Notes under the pieces: generated by a model | Databases searched by the model: none | The model's input: the letters and a program-made list of their open reading frames with translations, nothing else | Told to the model about the DNA's origin: nothing | Made by a program: the position numbers and the translations under genes | Shown here: positions 19,458 to 28,401 of the stretch, one piece after another | Layout of the letters: each line of letters begins with the position of its first letter | Numbering within the stretch: the stretch's first letter is position 1 | Source of the DNA: PFL42 sp963789825 | GTDB lineage: Bacteria; Chloroflexota; Anaerolineae; Anaerolineales; E44-bin32 | DNA: 64,000 nt | Assembly: GCA_963789825.1 (NCBI GenBank) | Contig: CAWBME010000007.1 | Span: forward strand, 62,001-126,000 | Direction of reading: 5' to 3'

Positions 19458-20375
19458 CTACTTGAGGCAGTGGTCGAGGAAGTCCAGAACGCCACGGACA
19501 TTCTCCGGGGCTTCGAATCGCGGATCCGCATGTTCAGCGCCATCCAGCAGTTCGAGGGTAACCTGCTGCTCCCCCAGCACCGGGCGGAGCTTGGCAGCGA
19601 ACTCGACGGACTGTTGTGCGGGAACGACCGCGTCCCGGGTTCCGTGCTGGATCAGGAACGGCGGCGCGCCTTGCCGGATGTACGTCTCGGGGTTCGCCGC
19701 GCGCACCATCTCTGGAACCTCAGTGATCGGTCCACCCAGCAGCAGGGATTCCGGCGACTGGGGTCCGCTGTGCTCCTGGCCCTTGGGCGGCGGCATGCCG
19801 GCCGCCGCTAGCTGCTCATCCATCTTCAGGAAATCCGTCGGGGCAAACCAGTCGACCACGGCCTGCACGGACGAGGGCTGCTCGGGGTAGCCCAGGCTGA
19901 GGTCCTCCAAAGCCACAATGCCGGCCGACGTACCCAGCATCAGGCTCAGATACCCGCCGGCGGATCCGCCCCAGGCAGCGATCCTGCCGCCGTCCAGTCC
20001 GAACCCCGCCGCATTCGCTCGCACCCAGCGCACCGCAGCCTTGACATCCTGCACGAGCGCCGGAAACTTGGCCTCCCCGCTTAGGCGGTAGTTGACTGCA
20101 ACGACCGCATATCCGCGCTTGAGTCCCTCCAACATCGGAAGCACCTGCATGTCCGCCTTGTCGCAGCCCATGAAAGCTCCCCCATGAAGGGAAAGGATCA
20201 CCGGAAACGAGCCGTGACCCTCGTCTGGCAGGTATAGATCTAGCTTCTGCGCAGGGGAGATCGAGGCATAGGCGAGATCGAGGCGTTTCCTCCGGATGTG
20301 GTCGGTGTTTGCCCAGGGCGGGGCTTCGAGCACGGCATAGTGGACACTCCCGGGCCTCTCGGGGGCCGCCTTCAT
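19458..20375 (-). CDS. Alpha/beta hydrolase, carboxylesterase-like (paralogue 2)
   Basis: Cytoplasmic hydrolase of about 305 residues, with no signal peptide. It shares long stretches with its neighbours, for example VNYRLSGEAKFP, AVDWFAPTDFLKMDEQL and the final FLDHCLK. Nucleophile motif GGSAGG, acid in HGTRDAVVP, histidine in GAEHADP. The oxyanion motif reads HGGAFMGCDKAD, one glycine shorter than in the paralogues, which may be a lost codon or a real variation. The ATG at 20375 follows GAAGGAGGAGATAC. It lies downstream of the importer-linked paralogue 3 and ends convergently with paralogue 1. Confidence 0.88.
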   Translation of the reverse strand: MKAAPERPGSVHYAVLEAPPWANTDHIRRKRLDLAYASISPAQKLDLYLPDEGHGSFPVILSLHGGAFMGCDKADMQVLPMLEGLKRGYAVVAVNYRLSGEAKFPALVQDVKAAVRWVRANAAGFGLDGGRIAAWGGSAGGYLSLMLGTSAGIVALEDLSLGYPEQPSSVQAVVDWFAPTDFLKMDEQLAAAGMPPPKGQEHSGPQSPESLLLGGPITEVPEMVRAANPETYIRQGAPPFLIQHGTRDAVVPAQQSVEFAAKLRPVLGEQQVTLELLDGAEHADPRFEAPENVRGVLDFLDHCLK

Positions 20376-20578
20376 CGTATCTCCTCCTTCGCGACCGCCG
20401 ATCGGCACGGTCGCCATCCAAGGAGCCTTGCCGCAAGGGATCCGATCGATCTCCGCCGCTCCAGCGTCGCCTCGGATGAGAGCATTCTTTCCCAGTCCGC
20501 CCGAGCCGTGCAACCTCACGAACCGAGGCGGTGAGTGCAGAGCCGACCGACATCCCTGCCTCGGAGAGCTCGCGATGC

Positions 20579-21511
20579 TTAGCGCAGGCGCTTGTCGAGG
20601 AAGCGATACACCCGCTCCATGTTGGCTTCCGTCTCGAAGAGCGGATCGGCGTGGTCCGCCATATCCAGAATCTCAAACTCAAATCGGTCGGGGCTGACGC
20701 GTCGGCTGAGCTCCTCGGCGAACTCGATCGACTGGTCAACAGGAACGAGGTGATCCAGCCGGCCATGCTGAATCAGGATCGGGGGCATGTCGGCATGGAT
20801 GTAGGTGATCGGGTTCGCCCGGCGCACCAGCTCCGGCACAGTGGGGATCGGAGCTCCCAGGTAGCGAGACTCCGGTGAGTCCCCACGCGAGTGATCGGCC
20901 GGACCCAGGCCAGCCGCACGGAGCTGATCGTCCATGCGCAGGAAGTCCGTCGGACCGAATAGGTCCACAGCAGCCTGCACATCACACGGGATGTCCGGGT
21001 AGCCGAGGGACAGATCCTCCAAATCCGGCACGGCAGGAGTCAGGCAGATCATGGCGGCGTAGTTCCCACCGGACGAGCCCCCGCAGGCCGCAATCCGATC
21101 ACCGTCGAGGCGGTAGGCCGCCGCGTTCGCCCTGAGCCAGCGGATAGCCGCCTTGACATCCTGCAGGCCGGCGGGGAAGGTCGCCTCGCCGCTGAGGCGG
21201 TAGTTGACACTCGCCACCGCATAGCCGCGATTGAGCCCCATCAGCCACGGAAGCAGGTGGGGATCGCGCTTGTCGCCGTCAGCGAACCCGCCTCCGTGAA
21301 TGTGCAGCACCACTGGGAAGGGGCCATCCCCGCTCTCAGGGATGTAGAGATCCAGTCTCTGCGCCTGGCAGGCCGCCGCATATAGCACATCCAACCACTT
21401 GCGATGGAACCGGCTTACATCGACCGGCGAGAGCGGGAATCCTTCTTCATCCGGGTGACCAAGCCTTCCCAAGCGGGGTCGCCTCCCCACTCCCGGCGTG
21501 TGCTCGATCAT
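20579..21511 (-). CDS. Alpha/beta hydrolase, carboxylesterase-like (paralogue 3), coupled to sugar permease
   Basis: Cytoplasmic hydrolase of 310 residues without a signal peptide. Oxyanion motif IHGGGFADGDKRD, nucleophile GGSSGG, acid in HGRLDHLVP, histidine in MADHADP. Its ATG (21511) overlaps the stop of the sugar-ABC permease (ATGA), so it is translated with the importer and probably deacylates the imported compound. An open frame runs further upstream to 22504 but only as an out-of-frame shadow of the permease. Confidence 0.88.
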   Translation of the reverse strand: MIEHTPGVGRRPRLGRLGHPDEEGFPLSPVDVSRFHRKWLDVLYAAACQAQRLDLYIPESGDGPFPVVLHIHGGGFADGDKRDPHLLPWLMGLNRGYAVASVNYRLSGEATFPAGLQDVKAAIRWLRANAAAYRLDGDRIAACGGSSGGNYAAMICLTPAVPDLEDLSLGYPDIPCDVQAAVDLFGPTDFLRMDDQLRAAGLGPADHSRGDSPESRYLGAPIPTVPELVRRANPITYIHADMPPILIQHGRLDHLVPVDQSIEFAEELSRRVSPDRFEFEILDMADHADPLFETEANMERVYRFLDKRLR

Positions 21512-22504
21512 CGGCCCGATCCTCCTGCAGACCTGGCAGGGTGCCTTCGGTAGATCCGCCCGGTGACGCTGCCATTCCGCTGATACTCGTCGAACGCCAC
21601 CGCACCCAGCAGGATCAGCCCTCGCACGATGTACTGGGCATACGTCCCCCAACCCGCCAGCTGCATCCCGTTCCCCACGATCGCCAGGGTGAACACGCCC
21701 GCCACCAACGCCGGAATGCTGCCTTCGCCGCCCATGAAGCTGATGCCCCCAACGATGGCGGCCGTCAGGCAGATGAACTCCGTGCCTGGTCCGAAGGACG
21801 AGTTGACTGTGTTGGCTTTGGAGAGCATGACCATCGTGCCGATGGCAGTGAGGAATCCGCACAGGGTGTAGGTGGAGATCTTCATCAGGCGGGTATTGAT
21901 CCCGGCAAGCCGCGAGCCTTCCTCGCTGCCACCGAGCGCCAGCACTCTCGACCCGTACACGAACTCGTTGAAGACCAGAGTCGCCAGCACCACGACCAGC
22001 AGGGCGAGCCAGACATCGACAGGGATGCCCAGCACTTTGCCTTTGGTCAACACCAGGAACTCGTCGGGGTAGTTGCGGAAGGTCTCCGCCCGCGTGATCA
22101 GGTAGGAGATGCCCTGAAAGATGGCAGCCGTGGCGAGCGTGGCGATGAGCGGGAAGATGCGGATGCTGGTGACGATCAGGCCGTTGAGCAGACCCAGCGA
22201 TGTGCCGAGCAGCAGCCCTGTCCCGACCGACAGCCAGACGGGCAGCTCGAAGACGACCATCATCATCGCCGTCACCACGCCGACCAGCGACATCTGATAC
22301 CCGACCGAGAGGTCGATTCCGCCGCCGATCATGACGAAGGCCAGACCCGACGGCCACGATCACGAAGTAGGTGTTCTGGGTGATGATGTTGGTCAGGTTG
22401 CGCACAGTCAGGAAGTAGGGGCTGGTGAGCGAGAACAGCGCCATCAGCCCCAGCAGAACGAACATCACAGCGTACTTCTTCAGTCCGCTCAGATCGACCT
22501 TCAC
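21508..22504 (-). CDS. Sugar ABC transporter permease, RbsC family (frame break)
   Basis: Inner-membrane permease of the second ribose-type importer, about 332 codons. It starts with GTG at 22504 after GAGGTGA (MKVDLSGLKKYAVMFVLL). A break near 22345, explained by one extra G in a GGG run, joins to VMIGGGIDLSVGYQMSLVG, the family signature, and later GGISFMGGEGSIPALVAGV. It follows the ATPase gene by 164 bases and overlaps the paralogue-3 hydrolase. Confidence 0.88.
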
Positions 22505-22668
22505 CGCGTCACCTCATCCCGTTCCAGGCTAGGGATCGATCCGCCACATCCGGCGGACCCTCATGAACCCTTGGAGGCCGCTGCGTCGGCATGCGATCTT
22601 CTGCCAGCCGCAGCGCGCTGGCGGTCGATGTAGTCGCGATGGCCGTCGTGCGCATGCCTCCCCGCCTC

Positions 22669-23457
22669 CTAGCCGAAGGAGTGGAACTCGATCGCCGGTG
22701 GCTCGGTAATGGCTCCGTCCTTCCCCTTGACAATCAGCGTGACTACGTCGTCGAGAGTGACCTTGTCGACCTCGAGCACATCCTGCCGTCGGCCACCTTT
22801 CAGCACGAAGACGCGGTCGGCAATCGCCAGGATGTCCGGGATGCGCTGGGTGATCAGCAGAATGGAAAGGCCCATTCCCTTCAAGTGCTTGATCAGCGCC
22901 AACAGCTTGGCGGCCTCGGTCACACCGAGGGCGGCCGTCGGCTCGTCCATGATCAGGATCTTCAATTCGAAAGCGATGGCGCGAGCGCAGGCGACCATCT
23001 GCCGCTGGCCGCCTGACATCCGGGCGACGCTCAGCTTGGGGGACTTGATGTCCACCCGCAGATCGTGGATCAGCTGCTCGGCACGCTGATACATCTGCCG
23101 CTTGTCCAAGATGGCTTTTCCCGGGCCGCGGGCGAGGTCCCGGCCGGCGAAGATGTTTCTGGCGACATCCAGGTTGTTGAACAGAGCCAGATCCTGGTAG
23201 ATCATGCCGATTCCCAATCGAAAGGCATCGTGCGGCGTCTGGATATCGACCGGCTCGCCATCAATCCGGATCTCTCCCTCGTCGGCCAGATGGGCTCCCG
23301 ACAGGACCTTCATCAGGGTGGACTTCCCGGCGCCATTGTCACCAACCAAGCCCATGATCTCGCCCCGGCGCAGCTCAAGGTCGACCTTGCGCAATGCATG
23401 CACTCCACCGAAGCTCTTGGAGATCCCTCGCATTTCAACCACGTGGTCGGAGGTCAT
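22669..23457 (-). CDS. Sugar ABC transporter ATP-binding protein, single-domain FrcA-like
   Basis: Cytoplasmic ATPase of 262 residues with only one ABC domain, unlike the double-domain RbsA at 1-2.5 kb. Walker A VGDNGAGKSTLMK, signature MSGGQRQMVACARA, Walker B ILIMDEPTAALG and switch LLITQRIPDILAIAD, the last with Gln where His is usual, as in FrcA-type ATPases of fructose/ribose importers. Two copies would pair with the permease at 21.5-22.5 kb. Intact frame. Confidence 0.9.
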   Translation of the reverse strand: MTSDHVVEMRGISKSFGGVHALRKVDLELRRGEIMGLVGDNGAGKSTLMKVLSGAHLADEGEIRIDGEPVDIQTPHDAFRLGIGMIYQDLALFNNLDVARNIFAGRDLARGPGKAILDKRQMYQRAEQLIHDLRVDIKSPKLSVARMSGGQRQMVACARAIAFELKILIMDEPTAALGVTEAAKLLALIKHLKGMGLSILLITQRIPDILAIADRVFVLKGGRRQDVLEVDKVTLDDVVTLIVKGKDGAITEPPAIEFHSFG

Positions 23458-23683
23458 TCAGCTCCCTCATGGGTCGGTCCTGACAGGCAACCGCTCAACT
23501 CGACGCCCCAGAATCGTAGGCTCAATGGCGCACAATGCGCAACCACCCGCCTGCCCGGTTCAAGCAGGAAGGGCTGGGGGGAGACCCGTGTGGGCTCGAG
23601 TTCCCAGCCCTTCGTGTCAAGTGTCGGCGCGGCCGGGCATGTCAGAGGACGCCGGCCGCCGCCCATACCAAGTCCTCGGAAGG

Positions 23684-24887
23684 CTACGGCGTCCCGCTGA
23701 TGACCCCCGAGTTGGGCATCGGCACGACGGAGAGCTCGCCGTTGACCACCGTCGCCAATGCCAGCGGATCCCAGGTGATTTCGGGGAACTCTCCGCCACT
23801 GAGGATCTTGCTGGCAATGTCCCACGGTCGTGCCTGGGAGATCTCCACCACCGAAGGCTACAGCGCCCCGGAATGCTCCCTCGCCCTTGGACGACGCGAT
23901 GATCGCGTCGGCTTCGGGACCGAACATCCCCACGCCAAAGACCGCGACTTTCGCCAGGTCCTGAATCACGCTGTTGGCGCCCTTGGCAACCTCGTCCATG
24001 ATTGCCTGGGAGGCGCCCGCGCCGCCGTCCGAGGCGTAGGCCAGAACCAGTTTGACGTTCGGGTTGGTCGTCAGGACATTCTGCATGGCCGTCTGGCCGG
24101 CCTGGAACATCTCAGCCGCCGGTGTCTGCACGATCTTGACAGCAGGGACGTAGACCGGATTCGGTACGCGGTCCGCTTCGGACTTGCCAGCAACGTAGCT
24201 CCCCTTGTCGTCCGAGATCGGCGTCCCGGCGGCGTCGATATACTCGCCCTTGCTGTTCTTCAGGAAGGGCTCGCTGATCATCAGCAAGCCACTGGAGCGC
24301 TCGGCGGCCTCGGTGTTCAGCGTCGAGGTGAACACGGCGGTCTCGATAGAGCCATCGGGCGCGTCGGGGTAGTTCTCCTCGACCCAGTTCTTGGCCATCA
24401 AGGCGGCGTACTCCCCGGCAAGGAACTGGTCGATCTTCATCACCGCATCCCGCCCGGACTCCCCTGGCTCTCCGCCGACGACCATCACCGGGATGCCCGC
24501 GGCGCGAGCCGCCTCCAGCTTGGGAAGCAGGCTGCTGGCCTCGACCGCCATCACAAACATCAACTTGGGCACCATGCCGGTGTAGTTCTCCACCTGAGTC
24601 GCCTGGGTGTTCGGGTTCCCGTCGGCGCTCGAGACCTGAACGTCATACTCCTCACCAAACGTGTTGACGAAGGCATCTTTCAGCGCCAGCATCAGCGGGT
24701 TGTCCAGCGCCGGCAACGAGACGGCGATGACCCCCTTCTCCCCGGCACGCAGGCTCAGCCGGAGCGGCCGGTGCACTGGTCGCGGCTGGGACGGCAGGCT
24801 CAGCCGGCGCGGTTCCGTCGCTGCCGGAGCACACGCGGTCGCCAGTGCCATCAGGATGACGAGCAGCAGGACAGCGGACTTCTTCAT
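23684..24887 (-). CDS. Sugar ABC transporter substrate-binding lipoprotein (frame breaks)
   Basis: Extracytoplasmic receptor of the second ribose-type importer, about 400 codons. The ATG at 24887 follows CGAGGAGGAATTCG. Signal peptide with lipobox LATAC, then an Ala/Pro/Glu linker that is clean only if two small breaks near 24800-24740 are allowed. The mature domain begins GVIAVSLPALDNPLMLALKD. A further break near 23850 restores the C-terminus WDIASKILSGGEFP and ends VISGTP at 23684. First gene of the importer operon; a promoter and an IclR-type palindrome lie 74-121 bases upstream. Confidence 0.86.
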
Positions 24888-24960
24888 CGAATTCCTCCTC
24901 GAAGGATCGAAGGGCGCTCAGTCATCGTCCGGCCGAGCGCTGAAGACCGGATCATTCTCG

Positions 24961-24988
24961 AGTGTAGCATTGTCTCGCCTGTTGTCAA
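24961..24988 (-). promoter_or_regulatory. Sigma-70-type promoter of the second sugar-importer operon
   Basis: On the minus strand TTGACA (24988-24983), a 16-base spacer and TACACT (24966-24961), about 75 bases before the binding-protein start. The arrangement with the upstream palindrome copies that of the iclR promoter at 15.3 kb. Confidence 0.7.
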
Positions 24989-24991
24989 CGT

Positions 24992-25008
24992 GTTTCATCT
25001 AGTGGAAC
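24992..25008. promoter_or_regulatory. Putative IclR operator O4 at the sugar-importer promoter
   Basis: GTTTCATCTAGTGGAAC, a full match to GTTnCA-N5-TGnAAC, is 3 bases upstream of the -35 box, in the same position as O2 relative to the iclR promoter. The similarity extends through the -35 box. Confidence 0.65.
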
Positions 25009-25159
25009 CCCTACGGGCGGCACAGGGGGCCACCCATACAGAGGCGAGACGGAGATCATCGGGCAAGGCCGGTGGATTGGCGTGGTGATGGGGGTGAGGA
25101 TGGAACGTGGCCGATCCCGGAGGGGGTCGTGACGCAGTACGGCTTGGACAGACCCTCGA

Positions 25160-25938
25160 CTACCCTGTGCCAGCCCAGGCGTAGCGAGATCGCGTCGGCG
25201 GCCAGCCGGGCTTCAGTTGGCGACGAGCGGAATCCGATCGAGCGGCAGGCGGCTGGTAGGGCTGGTGATGCTCAAGGCAGCGACTACCTTCCCGTCTCGG
25301 TCGCGCACCGCCGCTGAGACTGCCCGCACACCCAGTTCGAGTTCCTCGTCGTCGACGGCGTAGCCCTGGGAACGCACGACCTCTAGTTGCCTGTGCAGAC
25401 TCAGCCGGGCGGGTGATCGTCCGGTGGGTATAGGCTACCAAGGGATCGTCGAGGGCGGTCAGGTGATGCCGCCTCCGCCCGGAAGGCAAGCAGCACCTTG
25501 CCGCTGGCCGTGGCGTGCGCAGGCAGGCCTGCGACCAACGGCTGCGGCAATCGTCAGTGCCCGGCTGCCCTGGACGACCTCGATGAAGTACACCTCGCCG
25601 CGGTCGTAGACGCTCAGGTCGCAGGTCTCGTCGAGCCGGGCGGCCAGATTGGCCATGATCGGCAGGGCTTCCCGCCGCAGGTCCATCCGCCGCAGAACCA
25701 TGAAGCCCAGGTCGGCCAGCCGCAGGCCCAGCCGGTAGCGCTGCCCGTCTTCGGCACGCTCCAGGTATCCGTATGACAACAAGGTGGTAACGATGCGGTG
25801 CGTGGTCGCCTTGTGCAGGCTCACGGCCTGGGCAATCTCCGAGACTCCCCGGTCCGGGTGCTTATCGTCGAAGCACCCCAGAATTTGAAGGGCCCGCTCT
25901 ACGGCGCGCACATTGGAGCTTCCAGCTTCTGGTGTCAC
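25160..25938 (-). CDS. Second IclR-family transcriptional regulator (frame breaks)
   Basis: Winged-helix regulator. The N-terminal half is intact in one frame: GVSEIAQAVSLHKATTHRIV in the DNA-binding domain and DRGEVYFIEVVQGSRALTI in the ligand domain. After about 25525 the frame shifts at least twice; the pieces LPAHATASGKVLLAF and VRSQGYAVDDEELELGVRA are canonical IclR C-terminal sequence. The exact end is uncertain: one frame stops at 25213 and another, which gives a typical ending RLAADAISLRLGW, at 25160. It is the last gene of the nitroreductase/CoA-transferase/ferredoxin operon, 47 bases after the ferredoxin, and probably controls it. Confidence 0.82.
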
Positions 25939-25985
25939 AGCGCGGTTTCACCCCATTTGGGGCTGACGCCGCGCCGCCCCCGGGG

Positions 25986-26207
25986 CTAGGGGTTCCCGGT
26001 TTCGTTCGGCGACAGCGAGGCCAGCGCCTCAGCTTCGGTCTGGTAGATTATCGCATCGAACGGGCAGTTGCGCATGCAAGTCCCGCACTCGACACAGATG
26101 GCGACGTCAATATGCGACTGGGTCTCACCCTCGGTGATGGCATCGCTATCGCAGCCAGCCACACACGCTCCGCACTGGGTACAGTCACTGGTCACAATGT
26201 AGGGCAT
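25986..26207 (-). CDS. 2[4Fe-4S] ferredoxin
   Basis: Small electron carrier of 73 residues with two CX2CX2CX3C motifs: CTQCGACVAGC and CVECGTCMRNCP. The first cluster lacks the usual proline after its last cysteine. A C-terminal extension of about 20 residues follows the clusters. It lies between the CoA-transferase and an IclR regulator, so it may serve the nitroreductase or molybdopterin enzyme encoded nearby; that link is inference. Confidence 0.92.
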   Translation of the reverse strand: MPYIVTSDCTQCGACVAGCDSDAITEGETQSHIDVAICVECGTCMRNCPFDAIIYQTEAEALASLSPNETGNP

Positions 26208-26249
26208 GCTACCTCACGCGAACTCGAACGCTAACCATTTGGAAACCAA

Positions 26250-27014
26250 CTAGCCCATGTACATGCGATCCGGATCGATGGTCTCGCGGATCATCTTCAA
26301 CTGACCGGCCTGCGGCGGCTCGGTAAAGGGGACCTTGGCCGGAACGAGGGGAGCGAACCCCATGGTGCCCACGACGTCATCCACCGTGTTCCCCGGATGG
26401 ATGGAGACGATAGTCATCATCCTGGTCTCAGGATCGAATCCGAAGATCGCCTTGTCGGTGATGACTCGGCTCGGGCCGCCCTGCAGGCCGGACCGCTGGC
26501 GGCTATCCCCGCCGGTGACAAAGCCCGGACTGGTCACAAAGGAGATAGTCTGGCGGAGCTTGCGCTCTTCATGGCGCATGATAATGATCGTCCGACGGGC
26601 ACAGGAAGCGATGTCGTTGGCCCCGCCGCTGCCCACCATATGCCGGAACTTGCCCTGCGGGTCACCCAGCAGGGTGGTGTTCAGGTTGCCGTACATGTCG
26701 GTCTCCAGCCCGCCCAGGAAGCCGACATCGACGCGCCCCTTGTGCAGCACCGCGCCCAGGATGTCGACGAAACTGCTGAGCACGCGTGCCCGATACCAGA
26801 CGCGCGGGTCCGCTAGCCCCACCCCGCTGTCCTTCGGTTCGGGATCGATCACGCCCAATTCGAACAGGATGGTCATGTCAGGGGCATGCGTCAACTTGGC
26901 CAGGAAGGAGGCCACGACGGGCAGTCCCAAACCCACCGCGACGACCTCGCCATTCTTGATCTCGCGCGCGCCGGCGACCGCCATCAGCTCCGAGGGGGTG
27001 TAGTCCACTGCCAT
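26250..27014 (-). CDS. CoA-transferase subunit beta (class I, glutaconate/3-oxoacid type)
   Basis: Beta subunit (254 residues) of a family I CoA-transferase or related CoA-ester hydrolase. The probable catalytic glutamate is E52 in ILFELGVIDPEP, close to the position of the active-site Glu in glutaconate CoA-transferase GctB, and the glycine-rich segment VGSGGANDIAS is present. Paired with the alpha subunit 14 bases upstream. IpdB, which opens a ring in steroid breakdown, is a near relative and cannot be excluded. Intact frame. Confidence 0.85.
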   Translation of the reverse strand: MAVDYTPSELMAVAGAREIKNGEVVAVGLGLPVVASFLAKLTHAPDMTILFELGVIDPEPKDSGVGLADPRVWYRARVLSSFVDILGAVLHKGRVDVGFLGGLETDMYGNLNTTLLGDPQGKFRHMVGSGGANDIASCARRTIIIMRHEERKLRQTISFVTSPGFVTGGDSRQRSGLQGGPSRVITDKAIFGFDPETRMMTIVSIHPGNTVDDVVGTMGFAPLVPAKVPFTEPPQAGQLKMIRETIDPDRMYMG

Positions 27015-27028
27015 CGCGCTTGACCTCC

Positions 27029-27928
27029 TCAGTAGCCCAGAACCGGGTCGGCGGCGAGATCGGCCAGGCGGGACTTCCCGCCAACCTTCTCCAAGTACGC
27101 CGGATGATCCTTCACCTCGAAGACGTACTCATCGAGGTAAGCCTTGACGGTTCCCGGCTCGCGCGTCGCCTGGACGTAGCGTTCGATCTGCTGGGCATCG
27201 TAGTCGTAGGCCCCATAGACCGAGGTGGGGTGGGCACCGAAGGGCAGCTCAACGACGTGGGAGACCAGTAGTCCCGGGATGACCGTCCGCTCGGGATCTT
27301 GGCGGATCACCTCGCCGTCCACAACCTGCTCGGCCAGGACGATCGTGCGACGGCTGGCGCGCGCCTGCTCCGCGTTGTCCCAGCGTGGCCCGCGGATCCA
27401 GGCGTTGCCCTGGGCGTCCGCCACCTGCACCTGCACCACCGCCACGTCGGGCAGGAGCGGCTTGAGCGCCAGCCAGGTCTCCTTGGTGAATGGGTCCTCG
27501 ATCATGGCCACGTCGTCCGGCGACCGCTCTTCCAGGCGCGTCAGCAGATCGGATCCACGCAATGAACGGATGGGCATAAACGGCAGGCCCAGTGCCCCTG
27601 CCAGATAGCGAAAGGCGATCGAGAGGCTGCTGTACTCCTCAGCCTGCAGGCTTCCGGCTTCGATCCCGCGGTTGATGCACGCCAGCCGGCCGAAACGATC
27701 GAGCGAGCCGCCGCCATAGATGATGCGGTCCACCGCCCCGCCTGCGACCAGCAGATCGGCGTCCATTGCCCCCACGCACTGCGAGAGCGTCAGGTGGTTG
27801 AGCCCCTGACGGATGACCTCGCGTACAAAGGCCATGTTGCAGCGGGTGATGGCGAAGCCCGACAGGGCGACGTGCGAGCCCGAGGGGATCGAGGCGACAG
27901 CTTCCGACAGCGTGACCAGCTTCGTCAT
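27029..27928 (-). CDS. CoA-transferase subunit alpha (class I, glutaconate/3-oxoacid type)
   Basis: Alpha subunit of 299 residues. The N-terminal glycine motif appears as GSHVALSGFAITRCN, and VVQVQVADAQGNAWIRGP is typical of the family. It forms a pair with the beta subunit and lies 8 bases after the unknown protein at 27.9-28.4 kb. Its place with a nitroreductase and ferredoxin suggests catabolism of an acid through its CoA ester. The substrate is unknown. Confidence 0.85.
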   Translation of the reverse strand: MTKLVTLSEAVASIPSGSHVALSGFAITRCNMAFVREVIRQGLNHLTLSQCVGAMDADLLVAGGAVDRIIYGGGSLDRFGRLACINRGIEAGSLQAEEYSSLSIAFRYLAGALGLPFMPIRSLRGSDLLTRLEERSPDDVAMIEDPFTKETWLALKPLLPDVAVVQVQVADAQGNAWIRGPRWDNAEQARASRRTIVLAEQVVDGEVIRQDPERTVIPGLLVSHVVELPFGAHPTSVYGAYDYDAQQIERYVQATREPGTVKAYLDEYVFEVKDHPAYLEKVGGKSRLADLAADPVLGY

Positions 27929-27936
27929 CGTGCCTC

Positions 27937-28401
27937 CTAGGCGAGCGTTGGCCGCTTGTCGAATACCACCAACAGCAGCGCGCAGGCGCCCTCCTCGAGC
28001 TTGATCTCAGCCAATTCGACCGGCCGATCCAGCTTCTCCTCGAGTGCCAGCGCCATCAGGTTCGCCGGGATACAAGTGAACGGTTCGACCCCGTGCGCCA
28101 GCATGTTCTCCTCAACTGGGCGATGCACACAGCCCTCGACTCGGACGCGCAGCAGGCGCTCCTCATCGACCCAGCTCACCGCAGCTGCGATCCCGTCGGC
28201 CTTCAACAAGGTCCCAATTGTCCCCAGGATCTCGCGGATCTCGGACGAGGCAAGCTCGGGCAGGCAGCGCTCCCGGAAGTAACGTTGGCCCACCGTGGTC
28301 ATGCGGAAGCGAGCCCCCTTGCCCCGCTCGTCGTAGAAGGCCTTTTCCAGCTCGAAGATCAGATTGTTCGAGTAGCTGAGGGGAAGGGTCTTGTCGCTCA
28401 T
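27937..28401 (-). CDS. Uncharacterised protein, possibly a V4R-like ligand-binding domain
   Basis: Not recognised with certainty. About 154 residues, soluble, intact frame. The second half has spaced cysteines (VEGCVHRPVEEN, PFTCIPANLMALALEE, LEEGACALLLVV), reminiscent of the pattern in V4R/hydrocarbon-binding domains; this is a weak visual match. The ATG at 28401 overlaps the nitroreductase stop (ATGA), so it is translationally coupled and probably shares that pathway as a sensor or small-molecule carrier. Confidence 0.55.
   Translation of the reverse strand: MSDKTLPLSYSNNLIFELEKAFYDERGKGARFRMTTVGQRYFRERCLPELASSEIREILGTIGTLLKADGIAAAVSWVDEERLLRVRVEGCVHRPVEENMLAHGVEPFTCIPANLMALALEEKLDRPVELAEIKLEEGACALLLVVFDKRPTLA

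Noticed and set aside
20579..22504. A single 641-codon open frame that would fuse a permease to a hydrolase
   Set aside because: Its first ~300 codons after the permease N-terminus are an out-of-frame reading of the permease; the hydrolase has its own ATG at 21511 overlapping the permease stop.
23535..25088. 517-codon plus-strand open frame
   Set aside because: Antisense to the sugar-binding lipoprotein; composition follows the GC-rich third positions of the real gene and no motif is present.
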